Assembly (NCBI GenBank): GCA_012032855.1
Contig: JAAUQA010000058.1
Coordinates: forward strand, 1 to 11,313
Origin: Candidatus Competibacteraceae bacterium
GTDB taxonomy: Bacteria > Pseudomonadota > Gammaproteobacteria > Competibacterales > Competibacteraceae
Direction: 5' to 3'
Length of the DNA: 11,313 nt
Of this stretch, positions 1 to 7,303 are shown piece after piece. The notes beneath the pieces were generated by a model. The model made no database searches. It had not been told where the DNA came from and saw nothing but the letters and a program-made list of their open reading frames with translations. Made by a program: the position numbers and the translations under genes. Each line of letters starts with the position of its first letter. Position 1 is the stretch's first letter.

Positions 1-644
1 CGGTGCCGTTCTCCACGTGATGGGTCAGCCCGACGACGAAACATGCCTCGCGCTACGAAGGTATAGGTCTTAATCAATTTCAGACCGGATTCCGAGGTCC
101 AAGTCAGCGCTACAGCTAATGTTTGTTCACCTTCCTTAAGGTGATATTCGGCTTGTTCAGCACTGAAACGAAACTCGTTGTCCAAATAATGATTTGGCAA
201 TGCGAAATTGGGATCGGACGACAACAAACCGGATTGGGCGATGAATAATTCCGAGCCGCTGTCTTTCAATAACGCAAATGGCAGATCTTGTCGTTGTGAG
301 GACTCCGGATATGTCCGCAAACCCACATAACGCAAGTCGCCTAGCGCGGTGTCGATTTCAGCCTCGAATAAATCGGTGTGCACCCTCACCCGCTGGGCGC
401 TGGATAGTTCAGCAGCCGGCGCAGAAGCATCAATCGGCGCTGCGACGCTGGGCAAATTCAAGCGGTCTGCCCCGGGGATCGGCTGTGCCGGCGATTGAGT
501 GCTGGTTCCAGGTTGAGTAGTCGTCATGGCTTGCGGTGGCGGCTCAGGCGGGTGTTTTTGCGCTTGAAAATCCAACCACCGTTGCCAGATCAAAAACATC
601 ACGAAGAGCAGGGCGAAGACAACAATCAGGCGTTGATTTTCCAT
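1..644 (-). CDS. yidC: Membrane protein insertase YidC, N-terminal part, with apparent frameshift near the left edge
   Basis: YidC inserts and folds inner-membrane proteins, alone or with the Sec translocon. The ATG at 644 gives [20 protein letters not shown], the classic N-terminal membrane anchor (about residues 5-20). A Pro/Gln/Thr/Ala-rich linker follows, then the start of the periplasmic beta domain (for example LFEAEIDTALGDLRYVGL and LKLIKTYTF). The rest lies beyond the window. The ATG shares one base with the yidD stop (TGATG), so the two are probably translationally coupled. After the codons for TYTFVARGM the frame becomes non-homologous (FRRRADPSRG). Dropping one base of the TTT run (plus-strand 39-41) restores FVVGLTHHVENGT, the expected YidC sequence. 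Identity is clear from gene order and sequence; whether the shift is real is doubtful. Confidence 0.93.
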   Translation of the reverse strand, partial: MENQRLIVVFALLFVMFLIWQRWLDFQAQKHPPEPPPQAMTTTQPGTSTQSPAQPIPGADRLNLPSVAAPIDASAPAAELSSAQRVRVHTDLFEAEIDTALGDLRYVGLRTYPESSQRQDLPFALLKDSGSELFIAQSGLLSSDPNFALPNHYLDNEFRFSAEQAEYHLKEGEQTLAVALTWTSESGLKLIKTYTFVARGMFRRRADPSRGERH

Positions 645-874
645 CAGGAATTTTTCTTAGTGGACTCGGGTACAGGATCAATGCCGCCGGGATGCCAAGG
701 ATGACAACGCAGCACGCGCCGCATGGCTAACCAACTGCCTCGCGCCGGGCCCTGCTGGGCAATGGCTTCTATGGCGTACTGAGAGCAGCTAGGATAAAAG
801 CGGCAGTGATAACCTAATAAGGGGCTGATGAGCCATTGGTAGACGCGCAAGACACCGGTCAGGATTTTGCCCAT
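644..874 (-). CDS. yidD: Membrane protein insertion efficiency factor YidD
   Basis: YidD is a small, inner-face membrane-associated protein that assists YidC-dependent insertion. The 76-residue product has the family core: [11 protein letters not shown], then [15 protein letters not shown] with its conserved cysteines, and [24 protein letters not shown] near the C terminus. I start it at the ATG at 874, which gives [13 protein letters not shown] and has GGCGAG about 9 bases upstream. An in-frame TTG at 892 would add six residues (MGETGF) with no family support. The start lies inside the 3' end of rnpA, overlapping it by 16 bases, and the stop shares one base with the yidC start. This is the usual rnpA-yidD-yidC arrangement. 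Confidence 0.93.
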   Translation of the reverse strand: MGKILTGVLRVYQWLISPLLGYHCRFYPSCSQYAIEAIAQQGPARGSWLAMRRVLRCHPWHPGGIDPVPESTKKNS

Positions 875-1212
875 GAAACCAGTCTCGCCCAATGGTGTTG
901 CAATGAAGTGAAAAGCGCCGCGTTCTCATGTCCGGCCATTTGCGGACGACCCATGACAACCACATCAAAACCGTTCAGTTCGGTTTGGTGATGACGGAAA
1001 CTTTCGCGCACGATACGTTTGATGCGGTTACGAGCCACGGCGGATTTCGCTGCCTTGCGGGAGATGGCCAAACCGAGCCGGGGATACCCTAACTGATTGA
1101 GCCGGGCGAGCACGGTAAAACAACGGTCGCCGGATCGGATAGGCTGGTCAAAAACGCGTTGAAACTCGACCTTTCGACTCAATCGGGCGCACCGCGTGAA
1201 GCGGGCGCTCAC
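859..1212 (-). CDS. rnpA: Ribonuclease P protein component
   Basis: This is the protein subunit of RNase P, which with the catalytic RNA removes 5' leaders from tRNA precursors. The 117-residue basic protein shows the family features: [14 protein letters not shown] near the N terminus, then [21 protein letters not shown] and the RNR signature (residues 61-63) running into [10 protein letters not shown]. Length is normal for the family. The start is a GTG at 1212, nine bases after the rpmH stop, with no strong Shine-Dalgarno, so translation is probably coupled to rpmH. Its 3' end overlaps yidD. Confidence 0.95.
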   Translation of the reverse strand: MSARFTRCARLSRKVEFQRVFDQPIRSGDRCFTVLARLNQLGYPRLGLAISRKAAKSAVARNRIKRIVRESFRHHQTELNGFDVVVMGRPQMAGHENAALFTSLQHHWARLVSWAKS

Positions 1213-1221
1213 GACAGCGAC

Positions 1222-1356
1222 TTAAGGCGTTAACCGTGCACGTCCCCTGCTCCGACGGGCTTTGATGACGCGACGCCCCGCCTTGGTGGCCATACGGGCA
1301 CGAAAGCCGTGGGTACGCTTGCGATGGATGATGCTGGGCTGAAAAGTTCGCTTCAT
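1222..1356 (-). CDS. rpmH: 50S ribosomal protein L34
   Basis: L34 is a small, very basic protein of the large ribosomal subunit. The 44-codon reading frame gives [20 protein letters not shown] followed by [24 protein letters not shown], which matches L34 essentially end to end. GGA lies 7 bases before the ATG. It is the first gene of the rpmH-rnpA-yidD-yidC unit and has a good sigma-70 promoter upstream (1411-1440). The usual upstream neighbour dnaA is missing; a crotonase gene on the same strand lies there instead. Confidence 0.97.
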   Translation of the reverse strand: MKRTFQPSIIHRKRTHGFRARMATKAGRRVIKARRSRGRARLTP

Positions 1357-1578
1357 GACTCATTCCGTTTATTGGCTGATGGCTGCGGGCGCTGCTGACA
1401 AAGAAGCGGGAATGTACTGTTCGGGATCCGCTTCTGTCAAGTATTAAGCCCGCTTCGACATGAGATAATCGTGCCTTATCTTAACATGACCTATTGTTTT
1501 TATAGCGATTATTTTGCAATTATATCGCCCCTTCCCCGCTTCGCCTCTGTTGCGGGGCAGGCGGTTTTCCGGCACTGT
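1357..1578. other. rpmH-crotonase intergenic region without dnaA or DnaA boxes
   Basis: This 222-base gap holds the rpmH promoter and an AT-rich part (about 1470-1530). A short hairpin formed by CCCCGC and GCGGGG (about 1534-1557) lies downstream of the crotonase stop, but it has no U-tract and is a weak terminator candidate at best. I found no match to the DnaA box TTATCCACA, so there is no sign of oriC here. Confidence 0.5.
1411..1440 (-). promoter_or_regulatory. Sigma-70-type promoter for rpmH operon
   Basis: On the minus strand a perfect -35 TTGACA (1440-1435) is followed after 18 bases by TACATT (1416-1411), a 4/6 match to the -10. Transcription would start near 1404, giving a leader of about 48 bases before the rpmH ATG. 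Strong promoters at this position are expected for ribosomal protein L34 genes. Confidence 0.7.
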
Positions 1579-2394
1579 TCAATCCTCGAACTGCGGAATT
1601 CGTTTTTGCGCCGCTGCCAGAACGGCTTCCTGGCTGTCTTCCGACAACAGCATGGCACTGTTCCAGGTCGCCACCTGGTTCAGCCCATCGGCGACGCTGT
1701 GATCCCGGCTGTAATTCATGATTTGTTTGATGCCGCGCACGGTCAACGGCGATTTGGCGGCGATGTTCCGGGCAATGTCTCGCACGCCTTCCATCAACTG
1801 CTGAGGCGACTCGAAAACCCGGTTGACCAAGCCCATCGCCTGCGCTTCGGCGGCGCTCACATCCCGGCCGGTAAACGCCAGTTCCCGCACCAGGCCCTCG
1901 CCGATCAATCGTGGCAACCGCTGTAAGCTGCCGATATCGGCCACAATCCCTAAATCCACTTCTTTCAGAGAGAACCGGGCTTCGGTGGACGCGTAACGCA
2001 TATCGCAGGCCGCAATCAGATCGAATCCGGCACCGATACACAACCCGTGTACGGCAGCCAGAACCGGTTTGCGGCAAGCTTCCACGGCAGTGAACGCAGC
2101 TTGCAAGTCTACAATGAGTTCCCGCAAACGCTCTTCCTTGCGTCCCGGCGGGAGCGCGTTCACCTCGGCGAAAACGCCCATGATCAAGTCGAAATCGATG
2201 CCGGCGGAAAAGTATTTGCCGGCCCCGTTCAGAATGATCACCCGGACCTCGGGGGTTTGATCCAGTTTGAGCATCGCATCGCGGATTTCATACCACAAGG
2301 TTTTATCCAAAGCATTGGCTTTGTGCGGGCGGTTAAGCTCGACTTGGGCGATGTGATCGGCAATAGTGACCGTCAGGCAGGAAAACTCCATCAC
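1579..2394 (-). CDS. Crotonase-family protein, delta(3,5)-delta(2,4)-dienoyl-CoA isomerase-like (enoyl-CoA hydratase/isomerase)
   Basis: This is a crotonase-fold acyl-CoA enzyme. Residues 62-70 (FSAGIDFDL) and 114-126 (AVHGLCIGAGFDL) form the CoA-thioester oxyanion region. The pattern resembles mitochondrial dienoyl-CoA isomerase ECH1 more than ordinary enoyl-CoA hydratase. It has D125 in GAGFDL, E145 in LKEVDLG and D153 in IVADIGSLQRLP, which match the three acidic catalytic residues known for ECH1. The C-terminal YSRDHSVADGLNQVATWN is also ECH1-like. The likely role is isomerising 3,5-dienoyl-CoA made during beta-oxidation of odd-position double bonds; the exact substrate is inferred. The start is GTG at 2394, with GGAGG 8 bases upstream, or the adjacent ATG at 2391. 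It begins three bases after the fumarase stop, indicating one transcript and coupled translation. Confidence 0.88.
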   Translation of the reverse strand: MMEFSCLTVTIADHIAQVELNRPHKANALDKTLWYEIRDAMLKLDQTPEVRVIILNGAGKYFSAGIDFDLIMGVFAEVNALPPGRKEERLRELIVDLQAAFTAVEACRKPVLAAVHGLCIGAGFDLIAACDMRYASTEARFSLKEVDLGIVADIGSLQRLPRLIGEGLVRELAFTGRDVSAAEAQAMGLVNRVFESPQQLMEGVRDIARNIAAKSPLTVRGIKQIMNYSRDHSVADGLNQVATWNSAMLLSEDSQEAVLAAAQKRIPQFED

Positions 2395-2397
2395 CGG

Positions 2398-3924
2398 CTA
2401 CGCCTCCAGCACCGGAATCTTGCCGATTTTGACCCGCCATTCGGCAGGACCGGTTTTGTGGACTGACTCACCATTCACATCCACCGCCACAGTGACTGGC
2501 ATGTCCTCGACTTCGAATTCGTAAACCGCCTCCATACCCAATTCCGGGAACGCGACTACCCGGGACTTGCGAATCGCCTTGGAGACCAGATAAGCCGCCC
2601 CACCCACCGCCATCAAATACACGGCGCGATGTTTCTTGATCGCTTCCAGTCCGAGGGGGCCGCGTTCGGCCTTACCGACCATGCCAAGCAACCCGGTTTG
2701 ATCCAGCATCATTTCGGTGAATTTGTCCATGCGGGTCGCCGTGGTGGGACCTGCGGGGCCTACTACCTCGTCACGGACCGGATCGACCGGACCGACGTAG
2801 TAAATAAAACGTCCGTTAAAATCCACCCCTTCCGGCAGACCTTCTCCCTTGGCAAATAAATCGGCGATGCGTTTATGCGCAGCGTCGCGTCCGGTCAATA
2901 GCTTGCCGTTCAGCAACAGAATATCGCCGGGCTTCCATGATTCAATGTCCTCGCGGGTCACGGTATCCAGATTGACTCGCCGGGAACCCGGCCCGCCCGC
3001 CTCCCAAGCGATCTGCGGCCAATCGTCCAACCGCGGCGCGGGCAATTCGGCGGGGCCGGAACCGTCCATGACGAAATGCGCATGACGGGTAGCAGCGCAG
3101 TTCGGAATCAGCGCGATGGGCAGAGAAGCGGCATGAGTCGGGTAATCCTTGATCTTGACATCCAAAACGGTAGTCAACCCGCCTAGCCCCTGTGCGCCGA
3201 TGCCCAGCGCGTTGACCTTGTCATACAGTTCCAACCGCAATTCTTCAATACGATTGCTGGGGCCGCGCACCATCAATTGCTGAATATCGATGGGCTCCAT
3301 CAATGCCTCTTTAGCCAACACCATGGCTTTTTCAGCGGTTCCGCCAATGCCGATACCGAGCATTCCCGGCGGACACCAGCCCGCGCCCATAGTCGGTACG
3401 GTTTTGAGCACCCAATCCACCAGATTGTCCGACGGATTAAGCATGATGAATTTAGATTTATTCTCGGACCCGCCGCCTTTGGCAGCGACGGTCACATCCA
3501 GCGTGGCGCCCGGCACAACGGTCATGTGAATCACTGCCGGGGTATTGTCACGGGTGTTTTTCCGGGCACCTGCCGGGTCATCAAGGATGGAAGCGCGCAG
3601 TTTGTTATCCGGATGCAGGTAGGCTCGGCGAACCCCTTCATTGATCATGTCCTCAACGCCCATAGTGGCATCCCAACGCACCTCCATGCCGATTTTCAAA
3701 AACACTGTGACGATGCCGGTGTCCTGACAAATCGGTCGATGGCCTTCGGCGCACATGCGGGAGTTGACCAGAATTTGCGCCATAGCGTCCTTGGCCGCCG
3801 GCGATTGCTCGATTTCGTAGGCTTGGGCGAGCGAGTCGATGTAATCCTTGGGGTGGTAATAGGAAATGTACTGCAAAGCGTCAGCAACGCTTTGGATTAG
3901 ATCATCTTGGCGAATGACTGTCAT
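2398..3924 (-). CDS. Class I (iron-sulfur) fumarate hydratase
   Basis: It interconverts fumarate and malate in the TCA cycle using an oxygen-sensitive [4Fe-4S] cluster. The 508-residue chain contains both the alpha and beta domains, as in FumA/FumB. Candidate cluster cysteines are C66 (RPICQDTG), C184 (GWCPPGMLGIGIGG) and C276 (IPNCAATRHAHF). Other family signatures are KGGGSENKSKF, ALGIGAQGLGG, GDILLLNGKLLTGRDAAHKR and YVGPVDPVRDEVVGPAGPTT. ATG at 3924 is preceded by CCGGAGA at a suitable distance. A tartrate dehydratase is less likely because that enzyme is split into two subunits. It is promoter-proximal to the crotonase gene and separated from purK by 118 bases. The fumA/fumB label cannot be assigned from this sequence. 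Confidence 0.95.
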   Translation of the reverse strand: MTVIRQDDLIQSVADALQYISYYHPKDYIDSLAQAYEIEQSPAAKDAMAQILVNSRMCAEGHRPICQDTGIVTVFLKIGMEVRWDATMGVEDMINEGVRRAYLHPDNKLRASILDDPAGARKNTRDNTPAVIHMTVVPGATLDVTVAAKGGGSENKSKFIMLNPSDNLVDWVLKTVPTMGAGWCPPGMLGIGIGGTAEKAMVLAKEALMEPIDIQQLMVRGPSNRIEELRLELYDKVNALGIGAQGLGGLTTVLDVKIKDYPTHAASLPIALIPNCAATRHAHFVMDGSGPAELPAPRLDDWPQIAWEAGGPGSRRVNLDTVTREDIESWKPGDILLLNGKLLTGRDAAHKRIADLFAKGEGLPEGVDFNGRFIYYVGPVDPVRDEVVGPAGPTTATRMDKFTEMMLDQTGLLGMVGKAERGPLGLEAIKKHRAVYLMAVGGAAYLVSKAIRKSRVVAFPELGMEAVYEFEVEDMPVTVAVDVNGESVHKTGPAEWRVKIGKIPVLEA

Positions 3925-3969
3925 TGACCGGTCTCCGGAATGGTGAAAATAAGCGAATCTTGGCTGAAA

Positions 3970-3978
3970 ATTGTAGCA
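3970..3978 (-). promoter_or_regulatory. Extended -10 promoter for fumarase unit
   Basis: The minus strand reads TGCTACAAT, an extended -10 (TGn plus TACAAT, 5/6 match). No good -35 is seen 16-18 bases upstream, which fits an extended -10 promoter. Transcription would begin near 3963, about 38 bases before the fumarase ATG. It lies in the only sizeable gap (3925-4042) between purK and the fumarase gene. Confidence 0.5.
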
Positions 3979-4042
3979 GGCGAACGCTTTCCGTGATGTT
4001 GCCTGGCTTAATTAGGCAGGCTGTGGATTTTTATCTGCCGGA

Positions 4043-5140
4043 TCACTTCAGCACGCCCACTAATTCCGCAGGCAACAGCGGAATTAGTTGCCGGCTCAGC
4101 GTCAGTGGATCAGCGGCTCTAAGCGTAATATGGCCGACTTTGCGACCGGGTTGAGGGGTCTTGCCGTAGGCGTGAAAGTGCGCGCCGGTAATCGCCAATA
4201 CGGTGGTTTTATCGGCCAATTCACCGATACAGTTGAGCATCGCCGTGTAGCCCAGAGCAGCGGTAGACCCCAGCGGTAACCCCAGGATAGCGCGCAGATG
4301 ATTTTCGAATTGACTGGTTTCAGCTCCCTCAATGGTCCAATGTCCGGAATTATGCACGCGGGGCGCCATTTCATTAGCCGACAACTGATCGTCCAGCACG
4401 AAAAACTCGACCGCTAACACCCCTACATATTCCAGACGGTCGAGAATCCGAGTTGCGTAATCTTGGGCCTGCTTGGCTAGTTCAGCCGCAACACAGGGCG
4501 CTGTAGCGAGCCGTAGAATCCCGTCGCGATGATGGTTTTGCACTAAGGAATAAAACGCTTTGCGACCCTGCCTGTCCCGCACGGCCAGGATGGACACCTC
4601 GCTTTCGAACGGTACGAAGGCTTCCAGAATCAGCGGCGATCCTTGCGCGGTTTCCCAGGCTTGATCAATGTCTTGCTCGGCGCGCAATACGTACTGCCCT
4701 TTGCCGTCGTAGCCAAAGCGACGCGTTTTCAGTACGGCGGGTAGTCCGATTTCCGCCACCGCAGTGCATAGCTCATCCAGCGAGTCCACTGCTTGAAAAG
4801 GTGGGGTAGGGATGCCTAAATGCTGGAATAACCGCTTTTCCGACAACCGATCTTGGGCCGTTTCCAGCGCAGCGGGGGGAGGATATACCGGTACCCGTTC
4901 GGCTAAAAAAACTGCAGTCGCAGCCGGTACGTTTTCGAAATCGAAAGTAACCAGATCGACCTGCTCGGCTAAGCGGGTTAGTTTTTCCTTATCGTCATAA
5001 GCGCCTTGCAGCAATTCGGCGACTTGACCGGCGCAGGCATCCGGGGCAGGATCGAGGACGGTAAAGCGTATTCCCAGCGGATATCCGGCTAAAACCAGCA
5101 TCCGGGCCAACTGACCCGCACCGACAATGCCGATTTTCAC
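4043..5140 (-). CDS. purK: 5-(carboxyamino)imidazole ribonucleotide synthase
   Basis: PurK uses ATP and bicarbonate to carboxylate AIR to N5-CAIR in purine synthesis; PurE then rearranges the product. The 365-residue protein has the N-terminal [12 protein letters not shown] loop (residues 3-14). Its ATP-grasp segment is [13 protein letters not shown] (about 137-149), and the C-terminal signature [18 protein letters not shown] is at 256-273. Length is normal. The start is GTG at 5140 and overlaps the purE stop by four bases (GTGA), so the two are translationally coupled. A perfect 10-bp inverted repeat sits in the last codons (4060-4087). Confidence 0.97.
   Translation of the reverse strand: MKIGIVGAGQLARMLVLAGYPLGIRFTVLDPAPDACAGQVAELLQGAYDDKEKLTRLAEQVDLVTFDFENVPAATAVFLAERVPVYPPPAALETAQDRLSEKRLFQHLGIPTPPFQAVDSLDELCTAVAEIGLPAVLKTRRFGYDGKGQYVLRAEQDIDQAWETAQGSPLILEAFVPFESEVSILAVRDRQGRKAFYSLVQNHHRDGILRLATAPCVAAELAKQAQDYATRILDRLEYVGVLAVEFFVLDDQLSANEMAPRVHNSGHWTIEGAETSQFENHLRAILGLPLGSTAALGYTAMLNCIGELADKTTVLAITGAHFHAYGKTPQPGRKVGHITLRAADPLTLSRQLIPLLPAELVGVLK
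4060..4087 (-). repeat. Perfect 10-bp inverted repeat at the 3' end of purK
   Basis: CTAATTCCGC and GCGGAATTAG are exact reverse complements separated by eight bases, inside the purK codons for [10 protein letters not shown], about 15 bases before the stop. No U-tract follows on either strand, so a classic terminator is unlikely. An mRNA 3'-end stabilising hairpin is possible. Confidence 0.6.
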
Positions 5141-5631
5141 GATGCTGCTCGGGATCGGGGTATTCCAACACCCTGTGCGGTTTGCGCTGCCCGAAATGCT
5201 TTGAGTGCGTCGCGAATCGCCGGGTATTGATTTCCTAATACACTCGCAGCCAGCAAGGCGGCGTTCACTGCACCCGCTCTGCCGATTGCCAATGTGCCTA
5301 CCGGAATGCCGGCCGGCATTTGCGCGATGGATAGCAATGAATCCAGTCCGTTCAAGGCCTGCGACTGTACCGGGACACCTAATACCGGCAAACAGGTCTT
5401 GGCCGCCACCATACCCGGCAAATGGGCAGCCCCGCCGGCACCCGCGATAATGATTTCCAGGCCACGCTGTTCGGCGTTGGCGGCGTATTCAAATAATAAA
5501 TCCGGGGTCCTATGAGCTGACACCACCCGGACTTCGAAAGGTACGGCCAGTTTTTCCAGGGTTGCTGCCGCATGTTCCATAGTGCTCCAGTCGGAGCGGG
5601 AACCCATGATCAGACCGACCAACGTTTTCAT
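5137..5631 (-). CDS. purE: 5-(carboxyamino)imidazole ribonucleotide mutase
   Basis: PurE is a class I mutase that converts N5-CAIR to CAIR, directly after PurK in purine synthesis. Numbered from the ATG at 5631 (164 residues), it shows LIMGSRSDW (8-15), VVSAHRTPD with H40, and [14 protein letters not shown] with H70. The later segment [30 protein letters not shown] is typical of PurE. An in-frame TTG at 5652 would add METSVPH but has no better ribosome binding site and no family support, so ATG is chosen. It overlaps purK by four bases and follows the secreted hypothetical gene after 37 bases. Confidence 0.96.
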   Translation of the reverse strand: MKTLVGLIMGSRSDWSTMEHAAATLEKLAVPFEVRVVSAHRTPDLLFEYAANAEQRGLEIIIAGAGGAAHLPGMVAAKTCLPVLGVPVQSQALNGLDSLLSIAQMPAGIPVGTLAIGRAGAVNAALLAASVLGNQYPAIRDALKAFRAAQTAQGVGIPRSRAAS

Positions 5632-5668
5632 GTGGGGAACAGAAGTTTCCAAAGCGACTAAGTCTCTA

Positions 5669-6040
5669 TCAACGATCCAATGCGACGGTCATTTCTGTTC
5701 CGCCGTAACCGTGGACCAGATCGTGAGCGCGAATGGTAACCTGATTCACGGTGAGTGGGATTCGCACGGCATCCAAACTACGCGTAAACGGCTGCTCGTC
5801 CACATGCGGATGGTACAACACCCGGGTGCCGAGCACTTTGCCGTCGGGCGCAACCACATCCCAGCGATCCGCATAATGATCCCAGCCTTCGTCCGCATGT
5901 CTGACAGTTACATCGAACCGATAAGTAGCATCGCCCGTTGCGGTGGCTTTTACGTCGACCACGTCCGCTTCGCCGGCATAACCCGCACCGATCATCAGTA
6001 GCAATGCCAGTTGAACCAGTCGAATGGGGTGGGTGCGCAC
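5669..6040 (-). CDS. Secreted/periplasmic hypothetical protein, probable beta-sandwich
   Basis: I do not recognise a named family. The frame is open further upstream, but the likely start is the GTG at 6040, five bases after the zinc-finger gene stop, giving 123 residues. From there it reads [20 protein letters not shown], a basic n-region and hydrophobic core, with a plausible cleavage site at GYA before GEADVV. The mature part alternates polar and hydrophobic residues ([24 protein letters not shown]), suggesting an all-beta fold. It contains conserved-looking blocks [34 protein letters not shown] and VHGYGG. No metal or enzyme motif is evident beyond several histidines. Co-transcription with the zinc-finger gene and purEK is inferred from spacing. 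No clear Shine-Dalgarno is visible, so the start is moderately uncertain. Confidence 0.7.
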   Translation of the reverse strand: MRTHPIRLVQLALLLMIGAGYAGEADVVDVKATATGDATYRFDVTVRHADEGWDHYADRWDVVAPDGKVLGTRVLYHPHVDEQPFTRSLDAVRIPLTVNQVTIRAHDLVHGYGGTEMTVALDR

Positions 6041-6045
6041 AGCGG

Positions 6046-6243
6046 CTAATCGTTTAGAGTAAATTCGGCCCCACAATAAGGGCATTTGGCCGAACCGGTT
6101 GCTTCGATGGGTAGATACACTTTGGGGTGGGAATTCCATAACGACATCTCCGGCATGGGGCAGGACAAAGGTATGTCGGCCCGGCTGACGGTGTAACGGT
6201 TTTGTGCATTCGGAGTAGTTGCGGCTGTCTTGGTGTCAGTCAT
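6046..6243 (-). CDS. Small zinc-finger protein, zf-CHCC (NDUFS6-like)
   Basis: A 65-residue cytosolic protein whose C-terminal half matches the CHCC zinc finger found in the mitochondrial complex I subunit NDUFS6. The putative ligands are C28, H39 (in SHPKVYLPI), C54 and C57 (in AKCPYCGAEF). The first 25 residues are low-complexity and polar. In bacteria this family is often seen next to the branched-chain aminotransferase gene, as here, but its function is unknown. The ATG at 6243 is 44 bases downstream of the ilvE stop and lacks a strong Shine-Dalgarno. Confidence 0.88.
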   Translation of the reverse strand: MTDTKTAATTPNAQNRYTVSRADIPLSCPMPEMSLWNSHPKVYLPIEATGSAKCPYCGAEFTLND

Positions 6244-6287
6244 GATGGCTTGTGTCGCTCAACCCGGTTCACACCAACGTCAGCCAT

Positions 6288-7190
6288 TCAGGATACTCTT
6301 CTCGGCGCCCGTAAACTTGAATCGAAATACAGTGTTTGTAAACGCTCAGTGATCGGTCCGCGTCGACCACTGCCGATCATGCGCCCATCGACTTCGCGGA
6401 TCGGGGTGACTTCGGCGGCGGTGCCGGTAAAAAACGCTTCGTCTGCAATATACACCTCGTCCCGGGTGATGCGTTTTTCCCGTAGCGGGATGCCGAGATC
6501 GGCGGCAAAACGGATAATCGTATCGCGGGTAATGCCTTCTAAAGCCGAGGTCAAGTCGGGGGTGTAGAGAATGCCGTCGCGGATGATGAAAATGTTCTCG
6601 CCGCTACCCTCGGCCACATAGCCCTCCCGATCCAGCAGCAAAGCTTCTTCATAACCATCCCGCAGCGCTTCTTGGAGCGCCAACATGGAGTTCATGTAGT
6701 TGCCGTTGGCTTTGGCTTTGCACATGGTGATATTGACATGATGCCGGGTGAACGACGAGGTTCTGATACGAATACCTCGTTCCATGTTTTCCGCACCTAG
6801 ATATGTCCCCCATTCCCAAGCCGCAATGATCATATGCACTTCGAGATTGTCAGCGCGTAGCCCCATTCCCTGTGAACCGTAAAAGCACATGGGGCGGATA
6901 TAAGCGCTGCTCAGGCCGTTTTCGCGGACGGCAGCGCAGCAGGCAGCGTTGATTGTTTCTTTATCAAAAGGTACGGGCATAGCGAGGATGTGTGCTGAGC
7001 GGTGCAAACGGTCGGTGTGGGCCTGTAACCGGAAGATTGCGGTGCCGCGCTCGGTGTTATAGGCGCGTACCCCCTCGAAAACCCCCATCCCGTAGTGCAG
7101 AGTATGAGTCAATACATGGGTTTTGGCCTCGCGCCAGGGCACCATTTCGCCATCAAACCAAATCAGACCGTCGCGGTCATCCATCGTCAT
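6288..7190 (-). CDS. ilvE: Branched-chain amino acid aminotransferase
   Basis: A PLP-dependent fold-type IV transaminase that transfers amino groups between glutamate and the 2-keto acids of leucine, isoleucine and valine. It shows HYGMGVFEGVRAY near the N terminus. In numbering from the upstream ATG, the catalytic lysine is probably K162 in KAKANGNYMNSMLALQEA. YVAEGSGENIF follows, with the PLP-contacting Glu, then the C-terminal EAFFTGTAAEVTPIREVDGR. Two ATGs are close together, at 7196 and 7190. GAGGAG (7204-7199) is only 2 bases from the first but 8 from the second, so 7190 (300 residues) is preferred. A strong hairpin and a palindrome lie in the upstream gap. It heads the ilvE-zf-hypothetical-purEK run. 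Confidence 0.95.
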   Translation of the reverse strand: MTMDDRDGLIWFDGEMVPWREAKTHVLTHTLHYGMGVFEGVRAYNTERGTAIFRLQAHTDRLHRSAHILAMPVPFDKETINAACCAAVRENGLSSAYIRPMCFYGSQGMGLRADNLEVHMIIAAWEWGTYLGAENMERGIRIRTSSFTRHHVNITMCKAKANGNYMNSMLALQEALRDGYEEALLLDREGYVAEGSGENIFIIRDGILYTPDLTSALEGITRDTIIRFAADLGIPLREKRITRDEVYIADEAFFTGTAAEVTPIREVDGRMIGSGRRGPITERLQTLYFDSSLRAPRRVS

Positions 7191-7225
7191 GCTCATGTCT
7201 CCTCAACCAGTCATATCGATAATGT

Positions 7226-7261
7226 ACGCGGTCGGAACCGCGTCTCGTTAGAATTATTCTA
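7226..7261. promoter_or_regulatory. Hairpin and palindrome upstream of ilvE
   Basis: Two perfect symmetric elements lie side by side: ACGCGGT/ACCGCGT with a four-base loop (7226-7243), and the 13-base palindrome TAGAATTATTCTA (7249-7261). Neither has a following U-tract on the minus strand, so a mazF terminator is doubtful. The hairpin ends about 36 bases before the ilvE start and could be a leader structure or part of an operator. Function is not shown by sequence. Confidence 0.45.
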
Positions 7262-7303
7262 CGAAATCCCCGTTGGTAGAGAATCGATCCTGTCGGATAG
7301 GGT

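Noticed and set aside
644..892. TTG start at 892 for yidD
   Set aside because: It adds six residues without family support; the ATG at 874 has a GGCGAG at reasonable spacing and matches the usual YidD N terminus.
1440..1530. AT-rich segment upstream of rpmH as a possible oriC
   Set aside because: No DnaA box (TTATCCACA or near match) was found and dnaA is not adjacent.
1534..1557. CCCCGC/GCGGGG hairpin after the crotonase stop as a terminator
   Set aside because: 12-base loop and no U-tract on the transcribed strand.
1471..1926. 151-codon plus-strand frame opposite the crotonase gene
   Set aside because: It is antisense to a well-supported gene, has no recognisable motifs and no ribosome binding site.
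1520..2077. 185-codon minus-strand frame overlapping the crotonase in another phase
   Set aside because: Arg/Gly/Ser-rich out-of-frame translation of the crotonase gene; no family resemblance.
3277..3900. 207-codon plus-strand frame opposite the fumarase gene
   Set aside because: His-rich antisense translation of a GC-rich gene; the fumarase on the other strand has all its family signatures.
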